Shown in pieces: positions 1-7,932 of a DNA stretch of 64,000 nucleotides. A program made the position numbers and the translations under genes. The notes beneath the pieces are model-generated. The model had not been told where the DNA came from. It worked only from the letters and a program-made list of their open reading frames with translations, and did no database searches. Position 1 is the first letter of the stretch, and every line of letters begins with the position of its first letter. This DNA comes from Pacificoceanicola sp048553275 (GTDB lineage Bacteria > Pseudomonadota > Alphaproteobacteria > Rhodobacterales > Rhodobacteraceae). The DNA lies in contig NZ_JBLZMW010000011.1 in the NCBI RefSeq assembly GCF_048553275.1, positions 1 to 64,000 of the forward strand, read 5' to 3'.

Positions 1-240
1 TCATTCGAAATCTCCTCGTTCATCTTGCCGAGAAAATTCTACGTTTGCAGCCCCTTAAAATCGGGGGGGATTACCCCGGGAGAACTGATCATCGCCCCCG
101 ATGGCGATGCGCATGGGAAAGCCGTCGCTGTCGCTCTGGCAACGCGGGCGCATGTGCTGGGTTGGACCGTCTCGACTCTTCCGTCGCCCAACGGGCTCGA
201 TTGGAATGACGCACTGACCGGGAAGGAGGTCGGGGCATGA
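1..240 (+). CDS. C-terminal part of a toprim-domain (phage/plasmid primase-like) protein, cut by the window edge
   Basis: The frame is open from the first base, so the 5' part lies outside the window. The visible residues include LIIAPDGDAHGKAVA followed by a WTV...P.GLDWND pattern. This resembles the acidic D-x-D motif and the DWND ending of toprim domains in phage and plasmid primase-like proteins. Its TGA overlaps the ATG of the next reading frame by four bases (ATGA), as in a phage-type operon. Together with the recombinase fragment that follows, it looks like the edge of a decayed mobile element. Whether the gene is intact upstream cannot be seen. Confidence 0.6.
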   Translation, partial: SFEISSFILPRKFYVCSPLKSGGITPGELIIAPDGDAHGKAVAVALATRAHVLGWTVSTLPSPNGLDWNDALTGKEVGA

Positions 241-743
241 ATATTCAATATCATACGTCTCCAATCCAGTTTGTCCCTGAAGCACCGCAATCGCTAGTCA
301 GGGAGGCCATACGTCCAGCGCTTTACCTGGTTGAAGCCCTGCGCAATCCCGTCAGCATACCCGTGACGCCGACATTAGGGCGTCTTATGGACGAGACACC
401 GGCGATCCAAGAGTATCTTGTCGTCTCGCTCGAGGGACGCAAGCTGACCCCGGAGCGCGCCTCTGGCATTGTCTGAGATCTCAAGGCCAGGGCGAATAAA
501 GCTGCCGAGAAAGTCGACGCAAAAATCCGCATTCGTGATGAACTGCGTCTTTATGACATGCGAGGCACTGCGGCGACGGAATTGCTCTGCGCAGGCTGCA
601 GCCTGAATGAGATCGCCGTCACAATGGGATGGGGCCTTCGCCACGCGGCCAACATCATCGAGAAGTACGCCGCCGTTGTACCGGAAATCGCAGATGAGGG
701 TCTCGACAAGCTGAACGAGCAGCGCAGGAAATGCGACGAATAA
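237..743 (+). pseudogene. Degraded tyrosine recombinase (C-terminal catalytic part) with in-frame stop
   Basis: One frame runs from ATG 237 to 743 but is interrupted by TGA at 474-476. After the stop, the translation contains LYDMRGTAATELLCAG, then EIAVTMGWGLRHAANIIEKY. This matches the R-x-T, mGW and final tyrosine region of phage integrases (box II arginine, His/Trp position and Tyr nucleophile). The part before the stop (SIPVTPTLGRLMDETP) resembles the beta-hairpin region just upstream in such enzymes. The first ~35 residues do not look like an integrase and are coupled to the toprim gene by an ATGA overlap. A deletion therefore probably fused another gene's start to the integrase tail. 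The N-terminal half and the first catalytic arginine are missing, so it should be inactive. Confidence 0.6.
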
Positions 744-759
744 AGCCCAAAGCTTTCAT

Positions 760-1422
760 TCATCTCTCTCCCAAAAACTCGTCATCTCCTGTCGCCCAGC
801 CAAGGATCAACGGCATGCCGCACGGCACCGTGATCCTGCTGGGCGCATTGCGTTTGGAGGTCGTCCCCAGGAACGCGCAGAACGCCGCGAAGTCGTCATA
901 CCAGCGGTGCTCCTGCGAGAATGACTGCACGATCATCGCGGCGGCTTCGGTCCCGAAGCGGCGCGCTTCCAGGAGGGCCGCAGCGGTGCGGTGGAACAGT
1001 TGGTAGTACAGATCGTCCGGTGGGGTTCCGCACCCCAGGAGATCGCAGATGGCCGACAGGCGCGCACGCTTGCCGTCCGAGGCGTTTCGCAGCCATTCGC
1101 TCACGGTCGGCCCGAAAGGCTCGGCAACTTTTGCTTCGACAGACACTGCGATCCGGCGATCGGATTCGCGCACCAAGGCGAAGACGTCGCATTGGCTTGC
1201 CGCGCCGCGACCGGGCAGGGGCACCTGATGTTCCGGAATGGCCAAAAGGAGTTGCGCCTCGGAAGCGAACATGGCGGCGATTTCCGGCGGCAGGCCGTCT
1301 GCGGCTTCCCATGATTGGGCGGCTGCCATGGCCGAGTACCCAGCGCGCCAATGCTTTTCTGGGTCGGCGAGCAGGGCACGCCAGTCGCCTGCTGAGCGGG
1401 TCGGGATGTAGATCTTGGCCAT
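760..1422 (-). CDS. DUF6946 family protein
   Basis: This 220-residue soluble protein starts MAKIYIPTRSAGDWRALLAD and contains DPEKHWRAGYSA and WEAADGLPPEI early on. I associate these with the uncharacterised DUF6946 family. A central CDVFALVRES...VSVEAKV segment resembles the D...E-x-K core of restriction-endonuclease-like folds (residues ~80-100). That is an inference from the pattern, not a known activity. It is convergent with the recombinase remnant (16 bp apart) and stands alone upstream of tRNA-Cys. No signal peptide or membrane segment is seen. Confidence 0.65.
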   Translation of the reverse strand: MAKIYIPTRSAGDWRALLADPEKHWRAGYSAMAAAQSWEAADGLPPEIAAMFASEAQLLLAIPEHQVPLPGRGAASQCDVFALVRESDRRIAVSVEAKVAEPFGPTVSEWLRNASDGKRARLSAICDLLGCGTPPDDLYYQLFHRTAAALLEARRFGTEAAAMIVQSFSQEHRWYDDFAAFCAFLGTTSKRNAPSRITVPCGMPLILGWATGDDEFLGER

Positions 1423-1574
1423 GCCAAAGCATCCTTGGCTGCCCAGAATTTGGCAAGACCTTTGATGCCAGGAAGGGGATAGGGCGGGTCAGTTTGTAGA
1501 CCGGCCTGTAAACCGGACTATTTCTGGCCCCTCGCGAGAGGTCCGATTTTGCCAGAAAGCCCAGTAAAATAAGG

Positions 1575-1648
1575 TGGAGGCGAGTACCGGAATCGAACCG
1601 GTGTACACGGATTTGCAATCCGCTGCGTCACCACTCCGCCAACTCGCC
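1575..1648 (-). tRNA. tRNA-Cys (anticodon GCA)
   Basis: The minus strand reads GGCGAGT at the 5' end, pairing with ACTCGCC near the 3' end. A GTTCGATTC T-loop region and an anticodon loop TTGCAAA (anticodon GCA) are present. The CCA end is encoded. Its 3' end faces the mobile-element remnant at 1-743, so the tRNA may have been an integration target, but no repeated tRNA end was found in the window. Confidence 0.95.
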
Positions 1649-1835
1649 AGAGTGGAGGCCTGATTAGGCTGTGCGCAGGAATTCGTCAAGCGGATAAAAT
1701 CCGGTTTCTTCGCTTGGTAACGATTGCTTTGCCAAAGTCATGGCAAAAGGTCACGAAGGGAGCTGCGGACATTGCCGTTTCGATGCGGGTGTGGCAATAA
1801 AAAGAGGCCTTGATCTGAACGAGAGAGTTTCGTTG

Positions 1836-2489
1836 ATGACTGACTTCGCAACGCGCCGCCGCATGATGGTCGACACCCAGGTACGCCCCTCGGACGTGAC
1901 CGAATTTCCGATCATCGACGCGATGCTTACCGTTCCGCGCGAAGCGTTCGTGCCCCGGGAGCGGATCGAGGCGGCCTATGCGGATGCGCCGGTTGATCTA
2001 GGCGGGGGACGTGTTCTTCTCGAACCGCGGACTTTTTCCAAGATGCTGGACGCGCTGAACCTGTCCAATTCGGACTTCGTGCTCGATCTTGGCGCGGGCT
2101 ACGGTTACTCGGCTGCGGTGATCGCCCGCATCGCGGAGGCCGTCGTCGCCGTTGAGGATGACGAAGACCGCATTGCGGAGGCACAAACCCTGCTGACCGA
2201 ACACCATGCGGACAATGTGATTCCCTACCGTGCTGCACTGGCGGACGGGGCTGCGGAGCATGGTCCGTATGATGCAATCATCATCGAAGGCGGTGTCGAG
2301 GTTTTGCCGGACGGTCTCATGGATCAGCTCAAGGACGGTGGACGAATTGCCGTCATTTTTATGCAAAATGCGCTTGGTACGGTGCGGATCGGCCACAAGG
2401 TAGACGGCAAGGTCAATTGGCGGTTTGCGTTTAATGCGACCGCAGCGATCCTGCCCGGCTTTGAGAAAAAGGCCGCTTTTGCACTGTGA
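1836..2489 (+). CDS. pcm: Protein-L-isoaspartate O-methyltransferase family protein
   Basis: This 217-residue enzyme begins MTDFATRRRMMVDTQVRPSD at the ATG at 1836. An in-frame ATG at 1740 exists, but the extra 32 residues do not resemble the family. SAM-binding motif I is FVLDLGAGYGYSAAV (about residues 85-99), followed by the acidic motif AVEDDE. PCMT enzymes repair isoaspartyl residues using S-adenosylmethionine. The short alphaproteobacterial branch is often annotated this way, though its real substrate is not proven. The PopZ-like gene follows 146 bp downstream on the same strand. Confidence 0.8.
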   Translation: MTDFATRRRMMVDTQVRPSDVTEFPIIDAMLTVPREAFVPRERIEAAYADAPVDLGGGRVLLEPRTFSKMLDALNLSNSDFVLDLGAGYGYSAAVIARIAEAVVAVEDDEDRIAEAQTLLTEHHADNVIPYRAALADGAAEHGPYDAIIIEGGVEVLPDGLMDQLKDGGRIAVIFMQNALGTVRIGHKVDGKVNWRFAFNATAAILPGFEKKAAFAL

Positions 2490-2635
2490 TGGCGTCGACA
2501 CCTCTCGGACGCCTCGTGCCTGGCGCTGCGGTGTGTCTCCAATACCGAATTTAAAAGCCTAACTTTTTTCCGGTCTGTTGTGTGAGCTCTGCAGGGCAGG
2601 TAAACTCTGACGCGAGGCGAGAGTGGAAAACAATC

Positions 2636-3883
2636 ATGTCTGATCCTGTAACAAACATGGAGATCGAAGATGTTCTGTCTTCGATTCGGCGTCTGGTATC
2701 GGAAGACTCGCGGCCTAAACCGCGACCTGCGCCGAAGCCGCAGCCGGACCGGCTTGTCTTGACGCCTGCGCTTCGCGTTCCCGAGCCAGGGCGTGAACCC
2801 GCAGCCTCCGAAACTGCGCTGCAGGACGAGACACGCCAAACAGAGCCGCCGGTTCTTCTGACGTCCCCAACGCGTTTTGAGCGTTCTGTGGCTGAGGTGG
2901 ATCCGAACGAGGCCGGTGACGAGCTGGTTTTGGATGCCCGTTTCGGTGAAGCGGCGGACGAAATGCGGGCGCAACGCGCGGCCCCGGTTGCGGAGGATGA
3001 GCCGTCTGAGGTGTCAGCGGACAACACGTCAGAACGCCAGAACCCGGACGTGGATCGGGGCGACGAAGCGCTGTTGCTGGAACTGGCCCAAGATCTTGCG
3101 CGCACGCAGGATTTGAACGTGGAGCTGGACGCAGGTGATGATGGTCAGATGGAGGTGCTTGGCGCCGACATCCCCAATCAGGGGTTTGCGGCGTCGGCGC
3201 AAGAAACCGAGGCCGCGGAGGAGGAGTCGGTCACAGCGACGGCCATTCTCAGCCAGTTGGTAGAGCGGGAAGTCGCCCGGGTGTTCACTTACGAGATCGA
3301 CGACACAGACGAAGACGACGCGGATCTCCCGTTCGACGCAGCAATCGAGAACATTGCGGTTACGCTCGAAGCGGACGCGGCTCCTGAACATGCTGCCTCA
3401 GGCGACCTCGAAGCGCTCTTGGCCGAGGATACCACCGTTGGCGCTGTGACGGGGGCGCACAGGCAGGTTGAGGAAACACAAGCCGCAGTCGAAGACGACT
3501 CTGATCCGCACGCCACCGCCGGATCGGCGCTGGAGAGCAAGATTGCCGCCTTGGAAAAGATGGTCGCGCGTCAGTCCGGCCATTGGGACAGCGAAGACGC
3601 AGCCGAGCCGACCTTCGTTCACAGACCCGCTAGGACACTGGAGTGGCAGGATCGCGAAGACACTGCCGTGCCCCAGGTTCAGGCTGTGGTAGAGCCGGAC
3701 AGCGTCACGGCAAACCCGGAAGATACCCCTGCGACGATTGATGAGGCGACGCTGCGTCTGATGGTGTCGGAGATCGTGCGGCAGGAGCTTCAAGGGGCGC
3801 TGGGCGAGCGGATAACGCGGAACGTGCGCAAATTGGTAAGACGGGAGATCCACCGGGCGATCCTGTCTCAGGAATTTGACTGA
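2636..3883 (+). CDS. PopZ-like (DUF2497-type) acidic polar-organizer family protein
   Basis: The protein has 415 residues from ATG 2636 (MSDPVTNMEIEDVLSSIRRL). It has three parts. The N-terminal helix NMEIEDVLSSIRRLVSED closely resembles the N-terminal binding helix of PopZ/DUF2497 proteins. A long acidic, low-complexity linker spans about residues 25-360. The C-terminus is a basic helical segment containing EIVRQELQGALGERITRN and KLVRREIHRAI. PopZ scaffolds assemble at the cell pole through C-terminal oligomerisation and bind partners through the N-terminus. The same architecture here suggests a scaffold, but orthology is inferred. It ends 60 bp before a strong terminator hairpin. Confidence 0.55.
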   Translation: MSDPVTNMEIEDVLSSIRRLVSEDSRPKPRPAPKPQPDRLVLTPALRVPEPGREPAASETALQDETRQTEPPVLLTSPTRFERSVAEVDPNEAGDELVLDARFGEAADEMRAQRAAPVAEDEPSEVSADNTSERQNPDVDRGDEALLLELAQDLARTQDLNVELDAGDDGQMEVLGADIPNQGFAASAQETEAAEEESVTATAILSQLVEREVARVFTYEIDDTDEDDADLPFDAAIENIAVTLEADAAPEHAASGDLEALLAEDTTVGAVTGAHRQVEETQAAVEDDSDPHATAGSALESKIAALEKMVARQSGHWDSEDAAEPTFVHRPARTLEWQDREDTAVPQVQAVVEPDSVTANPEDTPATIDEATLRLMVSEIVRQELQGALGERITRNVRKLVRREIHRAILSQEFD

Positions 3884-3943
3884 ACGCGGAGCCGGACGAT
3901 CGCGGCGCATGCGGCAAACATCTCACTGACGGTAAAAACAAGA

Positions 3944-3971
3944 AAAAGCGCGCCCTTCGGGGCGCGCTTTT
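3944..3971. terminator. Bidirectional Rho-independent terminator
   Basis: A perfect GC stem (AAAAGCGCGCCC / GGGCGCGCTTTT) has a TTCG tetraloop and A/T runs on both sides. It lies between the convergent PopZ-like gene (+) and the DUF6280 gene (-) and can serve both. Confidence 0.9.
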
Positions 3972-4001
3972 CTGCTTGGCAGCGTTTAGTTCAAGTCTGA
4001 A

Positions 4002-4325
4002 TCAGGCGGCTTCCGCCTGCTGAGCGGCCGCACTGCGACGCTCGCTTTCTTCGCGCGAGAGCGCAACAGAGGTGCGGACACCTTTGCCAACGAAGTCCAT
4101 CAGGCCCGAGACAACCCGTTCGTTGGGGTCGATCCCGGCGCAAGACAGCACTTCGCGACCGTCGCGCGAGCGCGCCCAGCGAGCAATCTGCTCAGGGCCG
4201 TTGCCATACTTCTTGTCGTCCGCAATGGCATCATCCAGAGCAGCCAGCACAACAGCCGCGAACAGCTTGCGCGCGCGGTTGCCCTGTTCGGCATTGAAGG
4301 CTGTTCCGTCTACGAAATCTTTCAT
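4002..4325 (-). CDS. DUF6280 family protein
   Basis: This 107-residue soluble protein starts MKDFVDGTAFNAEQGNRARK. It is very conserved in Rhodobacteraceae and lies divergently next to efp, an arrangement I recognise from that group. It has no signal peptide or membrane segment, and its basic and acidic residues are mixed. Its function is unknown. The 217-bp spacer to efp must hold both promoters. Confidence 0.8.
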   Translation of the reverse strand: MKDFVDGTAFNAEQGNRARKLFAAVVLAALDDAIADDKKYGNGPEQIARWARSRDGREVLSCAGIDPNERVVSGLMDFVGKGVRTSVALSREESERRSAAAQQAEAA

Positions 4326-4542
4326 GAGTGGACCTTTGATTATTGCTCTTGTCTTTTCCGGCGTGAAGGGCGTTATGACCTATTCGGTGCGATTCGGATA
4401 CCCCATATTCGCATAGCACCCATGCGGAACGCGCATATCTTAGATCAAATGCACCACGATATATCGTTGTCTTGCATGGGGCTGATCCGCGAGATATAGG
4501 GGCGGTCGAAATAACGTCAACCTTTTGCCTAGGTATTGTCAC

Positions 4543-5106
4543 ATGCCAAAGATCAACGGAAACGAGATCCGCCCCGGAAACGTTCTCGAGCACAACGACG
4601 GTCTCTGGGCCGCTGTAAAGGTCGATCATGTCAAACCCGGAAAGGGGGGCGCCTTCGCCCAGGTCGAGCTCAAGAACCTGCGGAACGGCTCCAAGCTCAA
4701 CGAACGCTTCCGGAGTGCCGACAAGGTGGAGCGCGTGCGTCTGGAGCAGAAAGACATGCAGTTCCTCTACGAGGACAACGGGCAGCTGATCTTCATGGAC
4801 ACCGAGACATACGACCAGGTTCAGTTGCCTGCGGATATCCTCGGCGATCGGCGTCCGTTCCTGCAGGACGGGATGACCATTGTCGTCGAATTCCACGACA
4901 CCGAAGCGCTGAACGCCACGGTGCCGCAGAAGGTGATCTGCAAGATCGTCGAGACCGAGCCGGTCGTCAAAGGACAGACCGCGGCCAACAGCTTCAAACC
5001 CGCGGTGCTGGATAATGGCGTTCGTATCAGCGTTCCGCCCTTCGTGGGGCAGGACGAGAGCATCGTCGTGAACACCGAAACCATGGAATATTCGGAACGC
5101 GCATAA
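4543..5106 (+). CDS. efp: Elongation factor P
   Basis: EF-P binds ribosomes stalled on polyproline stretches and promotes peptide-bond formation. The protein has 187 residues from ATG 4543 (MPKINGNEIRPG). The three-domain length is normal, the conserved loop reads VKPGKGGAF with Lys34 at the position modified in many bacteria, and the C-terminal domain ends in an ISVPPFVGQDE...TETMEYSERA pattern. An in-frame upstream ATG at 4525 was not chosen because the family starts at MPKI. No modification enzyme (EpmA/EpmB or EarP) lies in the window. A terminator follows at 5161. Confidence 0.97.
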   Translation: MPKINGNEIRPGNVLEHNDGLWAAVKVDHVKPGKGGAFAQVELKNLRNGSKLNERFRSADKVERVRLEQKDMQFLYEDNGQLIFMDTETYDQVQLPADILGDRRPFLQDGMTIVVEFHDTEALNATVPQKVICKIVETEPVVKGQTAANSFKPAVLDNGVRISVPPFVGQDESIVVNTETMEYSERA

Positions 5107-5160
5107 CCCGCGCGCCGATCCGTTCCCCGTGCAACCGCCGGGGCGACATATCCAAAGCAA

Positions 5161-5194
5161 AAGGCCTCCGGCATTACCGCCAGGAGGCCTTTTT
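5161..5194 (+). terminator. Rho-independent terminator after efp
   Basis: The stem AAGGCCTCC...GGAGGCCTT is followed by a T run. The T run ends one base before the ATG of the next gene (5196), so terminator and start codon touch. Confidence 0.85.
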
Positions 5195-5195
5195 C

Positions 5196-5627
5196 ATGAT
5201 CACCCAAACCACCACCGAGACGGAGTTGAAAGGACTTGAGACCCTGCTGCACGATCTGCAGCAGCTGCCGGTCCACTTCCAGCCGCATCGCGATAGGCGG
5301 GGCGCACAGGACGGCGCGTTGTTCGAGGGGCTGAGGCGGGCGCAGTTGGACGGAACGCGGTTTCTGACCTATCGCACGGAAGGCGTGGCGCGGGGATACC
5401 TGGCATGGACGGCGCTGCCGGTGGGAAGCCTCGCACGGCTGGACCATGTCTACGTCATGCCGATCCTGCGCCGGCGCGGTGTGGCGTCTCGGCTGATTGC
5501 CCGGTTTGAGCAGGAGATCGCCGGAGCCTTCGATGGGTGGGTGGTCGCGGGGCCCGGCGACACCTGCGCCGCGCGTGGCCTTATGGCGCGGTACGGCGCA
5601 AGAGCGCCAGACTGCACGCTCAGGTAA
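5196..5627 (+). CDS. GNAT family N-acetyltransferase
   Basis: This 143-residue protein contains the acetyl-CoA-binding core LDHVYVMPILRRRGVASRLI (about residues 86-105), which fits GNAT motif A (V.P..RRRGV). A D-x-C...G motif-B-like segment follows. The substrate is unknown. The start codon sits directly after the T run of the efp terminator and has no Shine-Dalgarno sequence, so translation may begin at a later codon or the mRNA may be nearly leaderless. The gene is convergent with the kinase-like gene that follows. Confidence 0.75.
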   Translation: MITQTTTETELKGLETLLHDLQQLPVHFQPHRDRRGAQDGALFEGLRRAQLDGTRFLTYRTEGVARGYLAWTALPVGSLARLDHVYVMPILRRRGVASRLIARFEQEIAGAFDGWVVAGPGDTCAARGLMARYGARAPDCTLR

Positions 5628-5646
5628 ACCCGGCGCCATGACCAGA

Positions 5647-6447
5647 TCAGACGCCTGCAGCGCGCAGCCGGTTCTCCACGAGGCCGAGATATCCGGGACC
5701 AAAGAGCGACAGATGCACCAAGGCAGGCCATACCTGATAAATCGCTCGGCGGTCTTTGGCGTCCGAAGCCAGGGGGCCGTAGCCTTCAAAAAACGCATCC
5801 GGCACCGCGCCAAAAAGCGACAGCATGGCAAGGTCCACCTCTGCATCGCCATAGTAGCATGCCGGGTCTATCAGATAGGCGGATGCGCCGGAGAACAGCG
5901 CGTTACCAGTCCAGAGATCGCCATGCAGGAGTGCGGGGGGTGGGGTGCGGGGCAGGCGATCCGGCAAGGCGGCGGCCAGCCTCTCCACCCGCCGGGCCAG
6001 CGGCTTTGGCAAATCGGCAACAAAAGGCAGCAACCGCCGCCGCGCCCAGAAATCCGGCCAGTTCTGCAGTCTTTCATTGTCGATGGACAAGGCGCCGAAG
6101 GCGTAGGGGGCAGGCCAGCCGTAGTCGGGGCCTTGGGCCGCGTGCAGCGTTGCCAAGCCACGGCCCAAGGCTTGCCAGCCCGCCGTCGAGGCTGGCGTTT
6201 CTCTTAGCCATTCGAGAATGAGGAGGCGGCCGGTCTGGTACAGCACGCGCGGCACTGGCGCTTCGGCTTCTGCCATGGCGCGCAGCATGACGGCCTCTGT
6301 GGCGACATGTGCGCCCTGCTTGGACACGACATTGCGTCCATCCGACAGGTCGAGCCTGTCAACCTTGGACAGATCGCCGCCATGGAGCCTGTCTCGGGCG
6401 ATCACATGTGCGCCAAGGATTGTCTCGGTAAGCGCCGTGGCGCTCAT
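5647..6447 (-). CDS. Fructosamine kinase family protein
   Basis: This 266-residue aminoglycoside-phosphotransferase-fold protein has the catalytic loop LLHGDLWTGNALF (about residues 172-184) and the metal-binding YLIDPACYYGDAEVDLAM region, as in the fructosamine kinase/YniA family. That family phosphorylates ketosamines, promoting deglycation of proteins or metabolites. Its ATG overlaps the stop of the upstream ygfZ-like gene by four bases (ATGA), so the two are probably cotranscribed and translationally coupled. The actual substrate here is inferred from the family only. Confidence 0.85.
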   Translation of the reverse strand: MSATALTETILGAHVIARDRLHGGDLSKVDRLDLSDGRNVVSKQGAHVATEAVMLRAMAEAEAPVPRVLYQTGRLLILEWLRETPASTAGWQALGRGLATLHAAQGPDYGWPAPYAFGALSIDNERLQNWPDFWARRRLLPFVADLPKPLARRVERLAAALPDRLPRTPPPALLHGDLWTGNALFSGASAYLIDPACYYGDAEVDLAMLSLFGAVPDAFFEGYGPLASDAKDRRAIYQVWPALVHLSLFGPGYLGLVENRLRAAGV

Positions 6448-7181
6448 GCGGGAAACTGCAGCACCGCGTCTCCCGCGGTCAGTGCCCCGGTTGCCCGGTC
6501 GAACCGCAAATAGGCAATGCCGGCACCGGTGCTCTGGGTGTAGAGTGTTCCGGCCGGTTTCTCGCCTGCGAGCACCTCTGTGCCGATGGGGGTTTGTCCC
6601 TGTACGCGGACCTTGGCGAGGCCCTTGCGCAGTTCGGTCTTGTGCTTCATGCGGGCAGTGACTTCTTGCCCGACATAGCAGCCTTTCTTGAAATCGACGC
6701 CATTCAAGCGCTCAAACCCCGCCTCCAGAATGAAGGTGTCCGGCGTGAGTTCGATGCCGCTTGCGGGGACGCAGCCGGCGACGCGCAGCGCATCCCAATC
6801 CACGTCCTCCCCCGGTTGCCCGGCATAGCCGCGCCAGCCAAGAGACGGATCGCGCGGGTCGGCAAAGGCCCCTTCGGGCGGCGTCCCGAGACCCCGGGTC
6901 ACCACTGTGTCCGTCTGTGTGATGTCTACCTTGGAGCGCAGCTTGTACAGGCTCAGCCGCTGCATCAGGCTGTCGGCCTGCTCGGCGTCCGCATCGAGTA
7001 AAATGGCCTCTCCGTCCGGCACGAGGAAGAAATCGGCGAGGTATTTTCCCTGCGGCGTCAGTAGCGCGGCATAGACCAGACCGTCCTTGAGGCGGCTTAC
7101 ATCATTGGTGATCAGCCCCTGAAGAAAGTCGGCGGCATCCGCGCCGCTGACCCTCAGAACCTTGCGTTCGCTTCGAGCCAT
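6444..7181 (-). CDS. ygfZ: Folate-binding YgfZ-type protein
   Basis: This 245-residue protein (MARSERKVLRVSGADAADFL) carries the family signature KGCYVGQEVTARMKH near residue 170. YgfZ/IBA57 proteins are folate-dependent helpers of iron-sulfur cluster assembly or repair in the cytoplasm. The ATG at 7181 is chosen. An open frame continues to 7541, but the extra residues read antisense to the divergent glycosyltransferase gene. The gene is transcribed away from that glycosyltransferase, with a 70-bp shared promoter region. Confidence 0.9.
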   Translation of the reverse strand: MARSERKVLRVSGADAADFLQGLITNDVSRLKDGLVYAALLTPQGKYLADFFLVPDGEAILLDADAEQADSLMQRLSLYKLRSKVDITQTDTVVTRGLGTPPEGAFADPRDPSLGWRGYAGQPGEDVDWDALRVAGCVPASGIELTPDTFILEAGFERLNGVDFKKGCYVGQEVTARMKHKTELRKGLAKVRVQGQTPIGTEVLAGEKPAGTLYTQSTGAGIAYLRFDRATGALTAGDAVLQFPA

Positions 7182-7251
7182 GGTTTTCCCCTTTTGATCT
7201 TGCCTGCTTTCCTTGCCATATAGGGCGGCTGACTGACAGGGAACAGGCCCC

Positions 7252-7929
7252 ATGCGCGCTCCGATTTCGATCATCATTCCGACACTGGACGCGGAACAGG
7301 CGCTGCCTGCCTGTCTCGGGGCACTCGGAGAAGGGTTGAGCGCGGGGGTGATCCGCGAGTTGATCCTGTCCGATGGCGGCTCGACGGATGGAACGCTGGC
7401 GATCGCGGCCTCGGCCGGGGCAGAGGTGGTGCGAGGCGGGGCCTCCCGGGGCGGGCAATTGGCGCGCGGTGCGGCGGCGGCCGGGGGCGATTGGTTGCTG
7501 TTCTTGCATGCAGACACGGTGCTGGATGCGGGCTGGAGCACGGCGGTGCGCGCCTGTCTCGACCGGCCCGGCGCCTATCACTTCCGTCTCCGCTTTGATG
7601 CGCCGGGCGTGGCGCCGCGCATCGTGGCGGGATGGGCAAACCTGCGCTCGCGGCTGTTTGCCTTGCCTTATGGCGATCAGGGGCTGCTGATCCATCGCCG
7701 CGTTTATGACGCCATCGGCGGCTTCCCGGACATTCCGTTGATGGAGGACGTGGCGCTGGCGCGGCGGGCGCGAGGTCAGCTCCGGGCGCTTCGGGTCGAT
7801 GCGATCACCAGCGCAGAGAAATATGAGCGGCAGGGGTGGCTGCGCCGGGGGGGGCGCAACCTGCTGACGCTTCTGCGCTATTTCATGGGAGTGAACCCGG
7901 AGCGCCTGGCGCGGCGGTACCGCGCCTGA
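7252..7929 (+). CDS. TIGR04283-type family 2 glycosyltransferase
   Basis: This 225-residue GT-A fold enzyme starts MRAPISIIIPTLDAEQALPA. It has LILSDGGSTDGT for nucleotide-sugar binding, LLFLHADTVLD carrying the D-x-D-like metal motif, and a later IPLMEDVALARR segment. It matches the family called 'arsenosugar biosynthesis glycosyltransferase' (TIGR04283). In the window it is not next to arsM or other arsenosugar genes, so the family name should not be taken as function. It ends 3 bp from the convergent ABC transporter gene. Confidence 0.8.
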   Translation: MRAPISIIIPTLDAEQALPACLGALGEGLSAGVIRELILSDGGSTDGTLAIAASAGAEVVRGGASRGGQLARGAAAAGGDWLLFLHADTVLDAGWSTAVRACLDRPGAYHFRLRFDAPGVAPRIVAGWANLRSRLFALPYGDQGLLIHRRVYDAIGGFPDIPLMEDVALARRARGQLRALRVDAITSAEKYERQGWLRRGGRNLLTLLRYFMGVNPERLARRYRA

Positions 7930-7932
7930 GGC

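Noticed and set aside
3944..3971. Small RNA gene
   Set aside because: A simple bidirectional terminator between convergent genes explains it.
7182..7541. N-terminal extension of the ygfZ-like protein
   Set aside because: It is antisense to the glycosyltransferase start, and the family begins at 7181.
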